A DNA stretch of 50,179 nucleotides from contig CASPLF010000002.1 in NCBI GenBank assembly GCA_949422915.1, positions 1 to 50,179 of the forward strand, given 5' to 3'. The notes below the pieces were generated by a model. The model ran no database searches and was not told the origin of the DNA. It saw only the letters and a list, made by a program, of their open reading frames with translations. The DNA is from an uncultured Mycoplasmatales bacterium. GTDB taxonomy: Bacteria > Bacillota_I > Bacilli_A > Mycoplasmatales > Mycoplasmoidaceae. Both the position numbers and the translations under genes were made by a program. Each line of letters begins with the position of its first letter. The first letter of the stretch is position 1. This document shows positions 8,762 through 19,868 of this stretch, one piece after another.

Positions 8762-9799
8762 TTAAATACTTTGGTCAACTATTTCAAAGAAATGGTGAGT
8801 ACCATAAGAAGAACCAGCAGAAGTATCTAAATTAAAGAACGCAGCAGACGGTTTAAATAAATAAGAACCTGATGATGCTACACCCATTCCACCTCAATAT
8901 ATGCCAGAAACTTCAAAGTTTTCATTCAAAACCATAGAACCAGAAGCACCGCCTCCTAATGCAAAAACTTCTTCAGGTTCCATAAAACATTCATCTTGGT
9001 AAGTGTAATATGGTGTGCCACTTACTTTATTTAATGAAGGACCAACTAATTCATCTGATTTGGTTTTAACTTGAGTCAAATATGTAAAGCCTCTTTGATT
9101 AGAATCTTGTTCAGAATTAGCTCATGGATAACCAGCGATATATAAATCTTCATTTGGTGAAACTTTATTAGTGTTGATATTTACAATTTTTTCACCAATA
9201 GCGTAATTATTATTAATATAATCAATTTCACTTTTTAATTGAGAAACACCTTTGGTAGTACCAGATAAAGTTGTATCAATTTGTTTATATGTAAGACTTA
9301 AATCCAATGTAAGAGCACACATATCCATATACAAATCCTTTGTGTCAGAACCGTCTGTGTATGTTCCTACTTTAACAGTTATTGGATTAAGTGTTTGTAT
9401 TTGATCTTTAATTGTTCCAGATGCTTGTATGTAATCACCATAAGTGCTTGTATATGGATTACATGATTCAGGATTTCCTATAACAGCTAATGCTGTGTTA
9501 GAAAAACTAGTATCATTTGCAATGCTTAAAATTCCATCTCAAACATGGTAATTAGTAATAAACTCATATTTATAGTTATCTAATCTTTTATAAAATCACA
9601 TTGTCCCAGAAGAAGCACCAGCTAATTGACTGCCTGATATCCCAATTGCTCCAATTGATAATGTTCTTTGAGCTATGTAATCATAATAATCTTGAGAAGA
9701 TTTAGCATTTGTGCCAGCACAACTTGATAAGCAAAACAATGAAGGACTTAATGTTAATACAGATCCTAATAACAATTTACAAAAAAAATTACGTTTCAT
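8762..9799 (-). CDS. DUF31-type serine protease lipoprotein (MIP-like)
   Basis: A 345-residue lipoprotein. The signal peptide MKRNFFCKLLLGSVLTLSPS is followed by lipobox LSSC with Cys27. The protease body shows SSGTMWFYKR, then EFITNYHVWDG with catalytic His85, and GGGASGSMVLNENFEVSGIY with the probable nucleophile Ser286 in A-S-G. This His...Ser order and the NxHV/GGxSGS motifs are those of DUF31, the family that includes the mycoplasma immunoglobulin protease MIP. I cannot place the Asp with certainty. MIP works with an immunoglobulin-binding partner, MIB, and none is visible here, so substrate is open. TATAAT lies about ten bases before the ATG. Confidence 0.75.
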
Positions 9800-9811
9800 A
9801 TTTTAATATTA

Positions 9812-9843
9812 TAAAAAATATTAGAGGTTACCCTCTAATATTT
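9812..9843 (-). terminator. Terminator of tuf
   Basis: The stem AAATATTAGAGG/CCTCTAATATTT with a GTAA loop is followed by T's on the minus strand, in the 67-base gap between tuf and the DUF31 gene. Confidence 0.85.
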
Positions 9844-9866
9844 AGTAATATTTATAAGAACATAAA

Positions 9867-11051
9867 TTATTCAAGAATTTCAATGATGCTTCCTGCACCA
9901 ACTGTTCTACCACCTTCACGGATTGAGAACTTAGAACCTTTTTCAGCAGCTACTGGAGCAATTAATTCTACAGTAATTTCTGTGTTATCACCAGGCATTA
10001 CCATTTCAACTCCTGGTTTTAAAGTAATTGAACCTGTAACGTCAGTTGTTCTAAAGTAGAATTGAGGTCTGTATCCATTGATGAATGGAGTGTGACGACC
10101 ACCTTCTTCTTTTTTAAGTGCATAGATTTGCGCAGTAAATTTCTTGTGAGGTGTAATTGAACCTGGTTTAGCTAATACTTGTCCACGTTCAACATCAGTT
10201 TTTTCAATACCTCTTAATAAGATACCAGCGTTATCACCAGCCATTGCTGAGTCTAATTGTTTTCTAAACATTTCGATACCAGTAACAACAGATTTCTTTG
10301 TAGGTCTTAAACCAACAATTTCAACTTCATCGTTCATGTTGATTTGTCCACGTTCTACACGACCTGTAACAACAGTACCACGACCAGTAATTGTAAAGAT
10401 ATCTTCGATAGGTAATAAGAATGGTTTATCTGTATCTCTTGCTGGAGTTGGGATTCATGTATCAACTTGATCCATTAATTCTTGGATTTTTTGTTCTCAT
10501 TCAGGTTTACCTTGAAGAGCACCTAAAGCTGAACCTCTAACGATTGGAGTGTTGTTTCCATCAAATCCATAAGAAGTTAATAAGTCTCTTACTTCCATTT
10601 CTACTAATTCTTGTAATTCAGCATCGTTTGCCATATCACATTTGTTTAAGAATACAACAATACGAGGAACACCTACTTGTCTAGCTAATAAGATGTGTTC
10701 ACGAGTTTGTGGCATTGGTCCATCAGCAGCTGAAACTACTAAGATAGCACCATCCATTTGTGCAGCACCTGTAATCATGTTCTTTACATAGTCAGCGTGT
10801 CCTGGGCAATCAACGTGTGCATAGTGACGTTTTGTTGTTTGGTATTCAACGTGTGCAGTATTAATTGTAATACCACGAGCTTTTTCTTCTGGAGCACTAT
10901 CAATTTGTGCATAGTCTCTAGCTTGAGCTAAGTTTTGCTTTGCTAAATATGTACAAATAGCAGCTGTTAAAGTTGTTTTTCCGTGGTCAACGTGTCCGAT
11001 AGTACCAATGTTAACATGTGGTTTACTTCTATCAAATTTTTCTTTTGCCAT
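9867..11051 (-). CDS. tuf: Elongation factor Tu
   Basis: A 394-residue EF-Tu that delivers aminoacyl-tRNA to the ribosome. The N-terminus [20 protein letters not shown] leads into GHVDHGKTT (G1); [12 protein letters not shown] (G3) and NKCD (G4) follow, and domains 2 and 3 are complete, ending in [11 protein letters not shown]. Length is standard. The start is well supported by AAGGAG 9 bases upstream. Codon use is richer in C and G than in neighbours, as expected for a highly expressed gene. It is transcribed alone, with its own promoter and terminator. Confidence 0.98.
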
Positions 11052-11088
11052 ATATTTTTTTCTCCTTGATTAATTTATTATTTTATTT

Positions 11089-11094
11089 ATTATA
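11089..11094 (-). promoter_or_regulatory. -10 box of tuf
   Basis: TATAAT on the minus strand about 38 bases before the tuf ATG, leaving room for a short leader with AAGGAG. Confidence 0.5.
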
Positions 11095-11164
11095 TAGAGT
11101 TACTATTATATTTATAAAAATATTAAATAATATACTTAATTTAGAAAATTTATACTCTATAAAT

Positions 11165-11193
11165 AAAAACACCCCCACATGGTGGCAGTGTAT
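11165..11193 (-). terminator. Terminator of the small KPKAP-motif gene
   Basis: On the minus strand ACACTGCCACC pairs imperfectly with GTGGGGGTGT and is followed by TTTTTATT. It lies between the small gene and tuf. Confidence 0.65.
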
Positions 11194-11202
11194 TAATTTT
11201 AA

Positions 11203-11451
11203 CTATTCTTTTAGATTGTTCTTTCTAACAAGATTATCAAAACGATTAATAATGGTTTTGTTAAATGTACGTTGTTCGTTGGCGAACTCTGTAAATCATC
11301 TTGGAGCTTTTGGTTTTGCTTTAGAACATTTAACACCTTTGATCATAATCGGTTCAACTAATTCATAATTATTATATGACCTGTCTTTAATCGTTTGTTT
11401 TAATTGTTCAATATTCTTAATAAGAATAGTTTCTTTGTTTGAATTGTTCAT
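11203..11451 (-). CDS. Small protein with GVKCSKAKPKAPRW motif
   Basis: An 82-residue protein from the ATG at 11451, with one UGA as Trp in the motif. It begins MNNSNKETILIKNIEQLKQT and centres on KGVKCSKAKPKAPRW, matching the QGVKVKTSKPKAPAW of the coiled-coil protein at 5569-5979. The tail NKTIINRFDNLVRKNN contains one unit like the DNLDK repeats of that protein, so this is a short-tailed family member. It has its own terminator and a purine-rich GAGAGGGCAA stretch just upstream. No known function. Confidence 0.65.
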
Positions 11452-11496
11452 TGTTTGCCCTCTCATATATATACCTATGGTTCAAAGAGACTATTT

Positions 11497-11516
11497 TTGT
11501 AAAAAAATTTTTACAA
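11497..11516. repeat. AT-only inverted repeat in the 155-base gap before nadE
   Basis: TTGTAAAAA and TTTTTACAA are 9-base arms with 2 bases between. The gap 11452-11606 otherwise shows no gene. It could be an operator or weak terminator of nadE; there is no supporting context. Confidence 0.25.
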
Positions 11517-11606
11517 GTTGTTCAAAAACCCCTATGTTTTCAAGGAATTATGAATAAAATGTTTTTTCTTAATTTATCAAAATTTAAAAGTTAAAAACAA
11601 AAATTT

Positions 11607-12326
11607 TTAAAATTTCTTTGATGGTTTAACCGGTAAAGACAACTTATGTAAATTGTTTTTATGTAATCTATTAATAATTCTCACTGATTCGCTATCGATT
11701 TTTTTGTGAGCTAAATATGCATCAATGTTATCATATGTAACACCCATTTCTTGTTCATCAGTTTGATTCTTATATAATCCTGCGCTTGGCGCTCTGTCAA
11801 TAATAATTTTGGGAATCATTAATTCTTTTGCTAGTTCATAAACTTGAGACTTGTTCAAATTAGCCAACGGCATAATATCACATCCGCTATCTCCAAATTT
11901 AGTAAAGTATCCTAAATATAATTCATCTGCATTGCTAGTACCTAAAACTAATGCATTTAATTCAGAAGCTATTGAATATATAACAGTCATTCTAATTCTT
12001 GGTTTCATATTAGAAACTGTAATTAGTTTTTTTACACCTAATTGCTTAGCTAATGCTTTACAAGAATTAGACAAATTAATACGTCTTATCGACATAGACA
12101 AATATTGTTCCATAGCTTTCACACACTTTTTGTCTAGCGCACTATTGCTGATATCCATAAACACACAAGTTAAAGTCAATGAAGTGTGTTTTCTAATAAT
12201 TCCTGCAACTACTGCAGAATCTACTCCTCCTGAGATTCCTAATACTACATTTGAAATCTTTGCCTTTTTGCAATAAGTAGTAATTCAGTTTGCTAAATAT
12301 TTAATATATGAATTAGCTTTAGTCAT
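11607..12326 (-). CDS. nadE: NH3-dependent NAD synthetase
   Basis: A 239-residue NadE that amidates deamido-NAD with ammonia and ATP, the last step to NAD. The pyrophosphatase loop ISGGVDSA is at residues 31-38. GTSNADELYLGYFTKFGDSG and APSAGLYKNQTDEQEMG are the substrate motifs of the family. No glutaminase domain is present, so it is the ammonia type. The gene is last in a probable unit with the membrane gene 13666-14367 and obgE (17-base gap to obgE). Confidence 0.93.
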
Positions 12327-12343
12327 AAATTATTTTAATTATA

Positions 12344-13633
12344 TTAATCTACTACAAACTCTAAGTCATAGATCTTTAGATTATCACCTTTAATAGCTCC
12401 TAATTCTTTAGCTTTTTCTTCTACTCCAATAGATAACATCTTTTGGTTAAACCTAATAATGTTATCCTTTGTAGTTAAAGGAATTTTGTGAATCCAATAT
12501 TTTAAATATTCAGATTCTACATTTCAAATATGATCATCAATCATACTAATCTTTAGATCATGTTTGAAATCTTTTTGCTTTTTTAATTCAATGACTTCTA
12601 CATCAGAAGTCTGTTGTTCTAATTGTTGTTGATTAATTTTTTCTTGATCCAAATAAATTTTATAAACTTCTTGTTTTAATTCATCAAGATTTGTTTTATC
12701 TTTTGTAGAGATTAATAAAACGTTTTTAAGTTTTGATTTCTTTAAGAAATCTTTTACTTTATTTTCGTCATAAGAAAGATCACACTTGTTTAAGACAACT
12801 AACATTTTTTTCTTTGTTAATTGATCATTAAACTTTTCTAATTCATTATTGATTAATTGGTAAGCTTTAAACAAATCTTCATTATCATATTCATTCAACG
12901 AAATTAAATGAATAAGCATTTGGCAACGTTCGATGTGTTTTAAAAAATCATGTCCTAATCCCTTGCCTTCTGACGCTCCTTCAATAAGTCCTGGAATATC
13001 AGCGAAAACAATATCTTTATCATTAATTTTAGTAGTTCCTAGTATAGGAACCAGTGTAGTGAATTGATAATTTGCAATTCTAGGTCTTGCATTAGTTAAA
13101 GCAGTTACTAATGATGATTTACCTGCATTAGGAAAACCAATAATCCCAACATCAGCAACATATTTAAGTTTAAGAAAGACTTTTCTTTCTTCTCCAATGT
13201 CTCCATTTTCAAACAATGTTGGAGCTTTATTAAAAGAAGATTTGAAGAAAGCGTTTCCGTGTCCTCCTTTACCACCTTTACAAATTTCATATGTTTGTCC
13301 TGATTTTAAAATATCTGTTATCAATTCATTAGTATCAAAATCATAAACCGATGTTCCTAGAGGAACTTTAATTAAATAATCTTGGCCGTTTCTACCAGTA
13401 GCCATTTTTGTTTGGCCATTCTCTCCGTTTTGAGCAAAGATATTCTTTTTGTTGCGCAAGTCAAATAAAGTGTTAATGTTGTGGTCTCCAATTAAAATAA
13501 TTGAACCACCATTACCACCATCTCCTCCTCAAGGTCCACCTTCAGGATAATGTGCTTCTCTTCTTCAAGAAACAACACCATTACCACCATTGCCGGCCTT
13601 TAATGTTAAGACACATTCGTCAACAAATTGCAT
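12344..13633 (-). CDS. obgE: Obg family GTPase
   Basis: A 429-residue ribosome-associated GTPase. The glycine-rich Obg fold is at the N-terminus (KAGNGGNGVVSWRR, EGGPWGGDGGNGG). The G domain carries G1 GFPNAGKS at residues 166-173, DIPGL and NKCD. The C-terminal OCT domain follows (IWNVESEYLKYWIHKIPLTT) and ends YDLEFVVD. All three parts are intact. It is essential in most bacteria for large-subunit assembly. It lies 32 bases after the membrane gene and 17 before nadE. Confidence 0.95.
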
Positions 13634-13665
13634 ATGTAATAATATTGTTAATATTATAAAGTGTA

Positions 13666-14367
13666 TTATTTAGGATTATCTAAATCAACATAATCTTTAT
13701 CGTGATCTTTTTTGTATTCTTTAATCATTTCTTTTAAATCATCATTGTAATAATCTGCAGATTTTTTATCTTCTTTTAACTTGTATGCTAATGGGTGTGC
13801 AGTTTCATTTGTAATATAAAATTTATTTACTAATCAGTTTGTGAAAATAAAAATAACAAAAGCAGAAACTAAAAATATTCCAACTCTTAATATTTCTCTT
13901 CAAAATTCATTATTACTTCCTCAATATGGAATTAAGGCAGATAATATAAAAATACTACAAGTTAAACTTGTTGTAATACTAAATGGTAAAATATCATAAT
14001 TACCAATCTTGAATCATCTAAAAAAGAATGGATAAACAATGGATATTGCAACTCCAATGAAAATATAAATTAACAACTTATTGTTTCAATATGTGTGGCT
14101 TGTTGAAATAACTATTGTTTTACCAATAAAATCTTTAAACTCTTCTTGAGAGCAATCTAAACATCATTGGTATTTGTTTCATAATGATAATCAATTATCA
14201 TTAGTCAATTCACCAGATCATATAGTTTGATGAATTGGAATTAAATAATGATTTCCCATTAAATCTATTTCTCCAACTAATAACCAAATAATAACAAAAT
14301 ACAATAGCACAATTAACGCTACTGAAACAGTTATTATTCAAGGTTTAGTTTTAACAGGAATAGTCAT
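13666..14367 (-). CDS. Unknown membrane protein (4 predicted transmembrane segments)
   Basis: A 233-residue protein starting MTIPVKTKPWIITVSVALIV. Hydrophobic segments are near residues 10-32, 98-115, 125-145 and 160-182. A Trp-rich extracytoplasmic loop between the first two carries CLDCSQEEF, and a charged cytoplasmic tail ends DYVDLDNPK. I do not recognise the family. It heads the obgE-nadE unit and is preceded by a terminator-like hairpin only 29 bases before its ATG, plus a structured region, which suggests attenuation of the unit. There is no clear Shine-Dalgarno sequence. Confidence 0.7.
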
Positions 14368-14382
14368 ACTATTATTTTAATT

Positions 14383-14423
14383 GATAAAAATAAAAAGATT
14401 GAATGTTCTAGTGCATTCAATCT
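14383..14423 (-). terminator. Strong terminator or attenuator upstream of the 13666-14367 gene
   Basis: On the minus strand GATTGAATG/CATTCAATC with an 8-base loop is followed by TTTTTATTTTT. It ends 16 bases short of the next gene's ATG, the position expected of an attenuator in its leader; it could equally end an upstream small RNA. Confidence 0.8.
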
Positions 14424-14610
14424 CTTAAAATATCATGTGCAAACAATTATTGTTCTTTAAATATCTACATTTGCCAGACATAAGTTTGATTAGGACTTAA
14501 GAATATTTTGGCAGAGTATTTTTTAATTAACATTCATACGTCTATGAATATTGGCTAAAGAATACTCATGTAAATATTTAAATTACTTTAACTATCTACA
14601 TTTTTAATAT
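14424..14610 (-). ncRNA. Structured non-coding RNA or leader (riboswitch-like)
   Basis: No ORF fits this stretch. On the minus strand it can fold into nested GAGTATT/AATACTC around ATTCATA/TATGAAT, then TGCCA/TGGCA around AAGT/ACTT, then an AACAAT/ATTGTT hairpin, ending in the terminator at 14383-14423. Two near-identical 16-base elements, ATGTAGATAGTTAAAG and ATGTAGATATTTAAAG, flank the two larger hairpins. A TATATT box lies just upstream (near 14607-14612). It could be an independent small RNA or a leader controlling the membrane gene-obgE-nadE unit. I recognise no known riboswitch class. Confidence 0.45.
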
Positions 14611-14653
14611 ATCAGTAAAATCTTAATATTTTTGAAAAAAATTTGTAAATATA

Positions 14654-15133
14654 TTAAATATATTTAACTTTAAATGAAATCTTATCTTTATCAATAGTAG
14701 CTATGACATAGCTACCTATTTTTTTAGGCCCTCGAGGTAAAGCAATGGAACCTGGATTAACTAATATAGGTTCTTCGGTTTGATCTATATCTTGGTAATG
14801 TGTATGACCATAGATAACCACATTATCTTGATGTTGTTTTCCTAATTCTCTTAGTGCAGAAAAATATTTATTTTTATCAAAAGAGAATTGGTGTTGAGAA
14901 TGAACTAAAACAAATTTTAGATTTTCAATCTTAAAAGTTTGAATGTCTTTGTATCCATAATCATTGTTACCATCAACAAACCAATTGAAACGCTGTTTCA
15001 TATATAAAATTTCTGTGCAATAATCACCAGCACAACAAGCATAATCATATTTACCTTGTTCCTTTTTTAGAACTTCATCAATTAAATTGTTGAACCCATG
15101 AGAATCAGATAGGATTAATAATTTTTTACTCAT
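14654..15133 (-). CDS. yfcE: YfcE/MJ0936-type metallophosphoesterase
   Basis: A 159-residue calcineurin-like phosphodiesterase. The metal-binding motifs occur in order: DSHG (residues 9-12), AGDY, DGNND, LVHSQH and GHTHYQ, then NPGSIALPRG, typical of the YfcE family. Members hydrolyse phosphodiesters in vitro; the natural substrate is unsettled. Its start overlaps the end of uvrC by 8 bases (ATGAGTAA), so the two are co-translated. Confidence 0.85.
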   Translation of the reverse strand: MSKKLLILSDSHGFNNLIDEVLKKEQGKYDYACCAGDYCTEILYMKQRFNWFVDGNNDYGYKDIQTFKIENLKFVLVHSQHQFSFDKNKYFSALRELGKQHQDNVVIYGHTHYQDIDQTEEPILVNPGSIALPRGPKKIGSYVIATIDKDKISFKVKYI

Positions 15134-16901
15134 TTAATGCCTCCTTAATTCTTTTAGCTATTTTATTAGGAACAAATTGAGAAAGTTCATTAACAGATGC
15201 TTTTTTTAAATTAGCAAAATTTTCATAATGTTCCATTAACTTTTTAATACTTTTTTCTCCTAAGCCTTCGATTTCAGATAATTTTGATTTAAATTTAGAA
15301 TTAATATTTTTATTTCTAAAAAAGTTAATTGCAAAATTATGAACCTCTTCCTGAATGTTTAATAAATACATATATATGTCAGAAGACTTATCTAATTTAA
15401 TTGTTTGCTTGTTTGGAAAAACAATTGAACTAGTTTTATGGTGTTTATCTTTTGATAAACCAATAACATTTATTACTTTATCTAAATGAAGTTTGCTTAA
15501 CGATTCAATTGCGGCATTTATTTGAATAATGCCACCGTCTACTATGATCAAGTTAGGCAATGTTTGACCTTCATCTAACATTCTTTTATATTGTCTGTAA
15601 ACAACTTCTTTCATTCTTTCATAATCACTAGAAGCTTCTAAATTTTTGATAATAAATTTACGATAAAGATTCTTATTAAAATTTCCATCTTCTAAAGCAA
15701 TCATAACTCCAACTTGATCATCAGCAAACAAGTTTGCGATATCATAAACATGAATAAGAGACAAATTATCTAAAGATAATAATTGTTTTAATTTTTCAAA
15801 AGATTTTTGAGTTCTGTTGATTTTGTTTTGATAAATTAAATAGTTACTTTTAAAGAACTCTTTAGCGTTTTTAACAGCTTCCAACGAAATTGCTTTGTAT
15901 TTTCCTCGAGTAGGTATAGAAAATTGTATTGCTGTTGTTTTTGTCAAACTTTTTAGTTCGCTAGACTTTATATTAACGTAACAATATTTTGGTTTTGCTT
16001 GGTTATTAAAATAATATTGCATTAAATAGTTTGACAAAACTTCATCTATGTTAGAATTATTTAATTCTGCTATTTGTTGGTTTTTAGCTAACAACTTACC
16101 ATTAACATATGAAAAAATCATAATGCAAATGTATTTGTCTTGTTGATAAAAACCAACAACATCAAAATCATCTTTTGATTTAAATACAATATTTTGTTGT
16201 TTTTGAATTTCTTTTATTCCATTAATTAAATCTAATTTCTTTTGGGCTTCTTCAAACATCAAATTGTCTGATAATTCTTTTTCTTCTTTTTTCAATTGAT
16301 CAACAATTTTAGAAACATTACCATTAAAGAAATCATTAATATCAGATTTAATTTTTTTGTATTCTTCTGTTGATACTTTATTAATACAAGGGCCTAAACA
16401 TTGATTAATATCGTAATAAATACATTTTGATTTCTTTACATAATTACATTTCCTTAAAGGAAATAATTTAAGAATTAAATTGTAGATTCCATATTTATTA
16501 CTGTTCGATGAAGCGAACGGTCCATAGTATTTGCCTTTTCATTTTTTTAAATCTCTTGTGTAAACAATTCTTGGGTGTGGTTCATTAGTAACTACTATAT
16601 ATGGATAACTACTACCATCCTTTAAAAGGATGTTATATTTTGGTTGATATTTTTTTATTAAATTGTTCTCAAGAATTAATGATTCATTTTCATTCTTAAC
16701 AACAATAAATTCAAGATCATGAATGTTTTCAACAAGATGAGTAGTTTTATTGTCTTTGGCACCATTAAAATATTGATGGGTTCTATTAAAAAGATTCTTG
16801 GCCTTACCCACATAAATAATTTTTCCATATTTATCTTTCCACAGATAACAACCTGGTTGTTTTGGGATATTCTTCAATTTATATTCAAGAACTGTATTCA
16901 T
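15126..16901 (-). CDS. uvrC: UvrABC excinuclease subunit C
   Basis: A 591-residue UvrC, which makes both incisions around DNA lesions during nucleotide excision repair. The N-terminal GIY-YIG nuclease reads [20 protein letters not shown]. The Cys-rich segment [20 protein letters not shown] follows, then the UvrB-binding region, the RNase H-like second nuclease ([14 protein letters not shown]) and a C-terminal helix-hairpin-helix ending [11 protein letters not shown]. Several UGA Trp codons interrupt it under the standard code, but it is complete under code 4. It starts 1 base after the stop of the upstream 212-residue gene. Confidence 0.95.
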
Positions 16902-16902
16902 T

Positions 16903-17541
16903 TTATTTTGTAAATGTATTTAGCATTCTTTCTAATGAACTGTATAAAACTTCAGGGCTTGAATAATAAAAATAGTAATCGTTATCATTAGTATAAATTG
17001 CAAGAGAAGATCTATATAAATGACGATTATTAATACTTGATAAAGGAATGAATATTACAGATTTATCTTGTTTTTCAATAATCACATGTTTATTTGAAAT
17101 ATACATAGCATTGCTGTTAATTTCACCAAATCTTGTTCTAATTTTTTTAATCTTATAAACAAAATATGGATATTCATTTTTTTTCAATTTCAAAGTATTT
17201 AAAATATTTTTTAAATTTCTTTTCTTAGAAAAAACTACATTTCTAGCATCATAAATAAATTGTTGTTCATTAACATTTAACAAATCTTTTAAATACAACA
17301 AATCTAATACATAATCAAGTTTGTTGATAGCAACTTGTGTGTATCTAAACTCTTTCTTAAATCAAAAATTAAATAATTCAAATCGATAAGTCAAAAATAA
17401 ATCAAATTCATGAGGATTCATTAAACTTTTTATTCCTTTTTTTCTATACTTTAAAAAATTTGAATGATTAATCTCTTTAGAGATCTTATTTCTGAATTTC
17501 AAATATTCTTCTGATTTATTAGGTCTAATAAATAAATCCAT
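16903..17541 (-). CDS. Hypothetical protein upstream of uvrC
   Basis: A 212-residue basic, Lys/Tyr-rich protein from the ATG at 17541 ([20 protein letters not shown]), with one UGA as Trp. There is no signal peptide or membrane segment. The second half looks beta-rich ([20 protein letters not shown] and [16 protein letters not shown]), as in small nucleic-acid or PH-like beta domains, but I recognise no family. It shares a transcript with uvrC and yfcE (1-base gap). TATAAT lies about ten bases before the ATG, and a divergent promoter serves the 17564 gene. Confidence 0.65.
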
Positions 17542-17563
17542 ATAATGAATTATACTTTTAATA

Positions 17564-17992
17564 ATGATATATAAAAGTAAGAAAGCATCTAAAGCTGTAA
17601 ATAAAATTTGCGTTAATGTAATGACACGTAAATCAATTTATTTTCGTAGAAATTTATGCATTAATGGAGTTTCTACAAAAATTAAAATTATTAAGATTAA
17701 AGATAAGGCCGAAGATTTTATCTATGATTTAGATCAAAACTCTAGAGATGTGTGTTTGTTGTTGGAACATACTTCAAAAATAATTTTAAGTAATTTAAAA
17801 ACTGATTTAGACATAGTTGGTACAGATTACTATGACAAAGTATTAGTCAAAGGGAAATTATTTGCTAATCAAGAAAATTTAATTAATTGAACAAAACAAG
17901 GTGTGAGAAATATTTGATTATTTAAATCAAATTATTCTAGAAAATTATTTATTGGAATCAATTCTACTTTATCGACTAAAGAAGCTATTTAA
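17564..17992 (+). CDS. Hypothetical basic protein
   Basis: A 142-residue basic protein (MIYKSKKASKAVNKICVNVM at the start), with two UGA Trp codons near the C-terminus. There is no signal peptide or membrane helix. A weak TATACT box lies close upstream. Its end overlaps the convergent ABC permease stop by 8 bases. No recognisable domain. Confidence 0.55.
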
Positions 17993-19868
17993 TGTCCGTT
18001 CTTCTGTAAATTACAAATGTAATTCCAAATAGAATAATTGAAAAAAGAAATCAAAAAGCAATAGCATTATTGTTTGTTACATATCTATCAATATCAAATC
18101 AATATGCAGTTCTTAATGTTTTAATATTAGGAACAACATTTCTCATTGTGTTAATTTGAAATTCTGCTGTTGTAGCCGGAACCACACCCTTTGCATATCC
18201 ATCAATATTTTTTAAGTTTAATCCCTTAATAGATTTAAATAAAGAATAAAATCTACCACAAGCATTGTTTTGGTTTTGAGAATATTGGCTTAGGAAATCA
18301 TCATAAAATAAGAAACGCTTGTTATTAACAAATTCTTCGTTTGTTACTTGATCACCATTGTATAAAGTTCATTTATCTGAATGACTGGTGTTTAATTCAT
18401 TAATTAAACATGTTGCAAATGAAGTAGCGTCAAAATTATTTGCCCCATAGAAATAATCTCATAAATCAATAACTAAGTTCATACTTAATATTCCAAATGC
18501 GATTGATCACTCTTCGTCATCCGTATTCTCATATGTTTGACCAAGAACACACTCTAGTCCTGTTTTATTGTCATATACAGTGTTATTTAAAAAATTGTAA
18601 ATTCAATTTTCATAATCAGCATTCATGTCTGCATTAAATGATGTGCGGGTATTGTTTACATAAGTGATTAACTTATTTCTAATTTCTTTGTATTGTTCAG
18701 ATTGTTTTGCTTCTGGAATAACAAACGATAAATCTTCAGTATCTATAAAACGAGATTTAAGTTTATTTGATTGGTTATCAATAATAAATACAGATGTTGG
18801 TTTACAACCAATAGCATTGTAAATCATATAACGTTCATTATCTACTCCATATATTGTGTAATATCAATATTCATTTTGAGAGTATGATGGATAGATCATT
18901 GGTCTAAAATCATCACTAAACATTGGATCATTAACATTAAAAATATTCCAATTAGATTTAATTGTAAATTTCATTGCAGAGTTTGCACCATATGTTGTAA
19001 TATCTGCAGAATCACTTCCGCTTAATGAACCTAATTGGTAGATAGACGCCATTTGCCCACCAACATCGATACTGTTTAATATTTGTAATCCAGATTCTTT
19101 TTGAATCTCTTTGTTTAATTCATATGTATTAACATAAACCGTGTCATCAGAAATTACTCCATCATCTGCCATAATGAAGCTCTTAGCCCTTTTATCTTTA
19201 TCACTATAGTAGTTAGACACTTCCATGGTAACTCCATATTTGTCCGTAGCAATGCTTGCTGGTGATTTTACAATCACTGGCATAATCATTGAGATTAATT
19301 CGAAGATGATAGCAATACAAATAGTTGATACTTTGACTACTGGAATGTTTGCTTTCATGCTAATTAATATAGAGATTGAACCAAAGAATAAACAAACAAT
19401 CATTCCTGCAATTAAAATTGATAAAATAATTCAACCTAAATCTTCAAGTTTAATTCCATTGGCATTTGTCAATGGATCATATATTCCAAAGCATAAACTT
19501 AATAATGGAAATATCATATCAACTAATAAGTTGATTAATACATAAGTTAAGAAAATACTAAACTTAGCATTAATAATTTTTCATCTTGAAATAGGTTTAG
19601 AGAAAATCAACAATTCACTACCATCTTCTCTTGGTTGATTAAAAATTTCAACGGTAATTGTACAACAATATATTGATAAGAAAATTATTGTCATAATATT
19701 AAAGTTAAACATTGAATTACTTCATAAATATAAAGGACTAACATTTAAAGAACCAGGAATGATTAATAAAATAAGAGCATAAAATAATCAAATCAAACCA
19801 TTGACTACCCATAACGGTTTTTTCTTTGCTAATAATCTAAATAAATATGAATAAAACTTACGGAACAT
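17985..19868 (-). CDS. ABC transporter permease with large extracytoplasmic domain (1)
   Basis: A 627-residue ABC-2-like permease. The cytoplasmic N-terminus MFRKFYSYLFRLLAKKKPLW precedes a transmembrane block of about five segments that includes the motif DGSELLIFSKPISR. Then comes a predicted outside domain of roughly 370 residues, and a last membrane helix ending YRRTDIK. The second permease (20967-23066) has the same layout, the same DNGTELLIVSKPISR motif and the ending YRRIDFK, so they are paralogues forming a heterodimer. The start overlaps the ATPase stop (TAATG). Substrate unknown; the huge outer domains suggest handling of lipid, peptide or protein at the cell surface. Confidence 0.75.
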
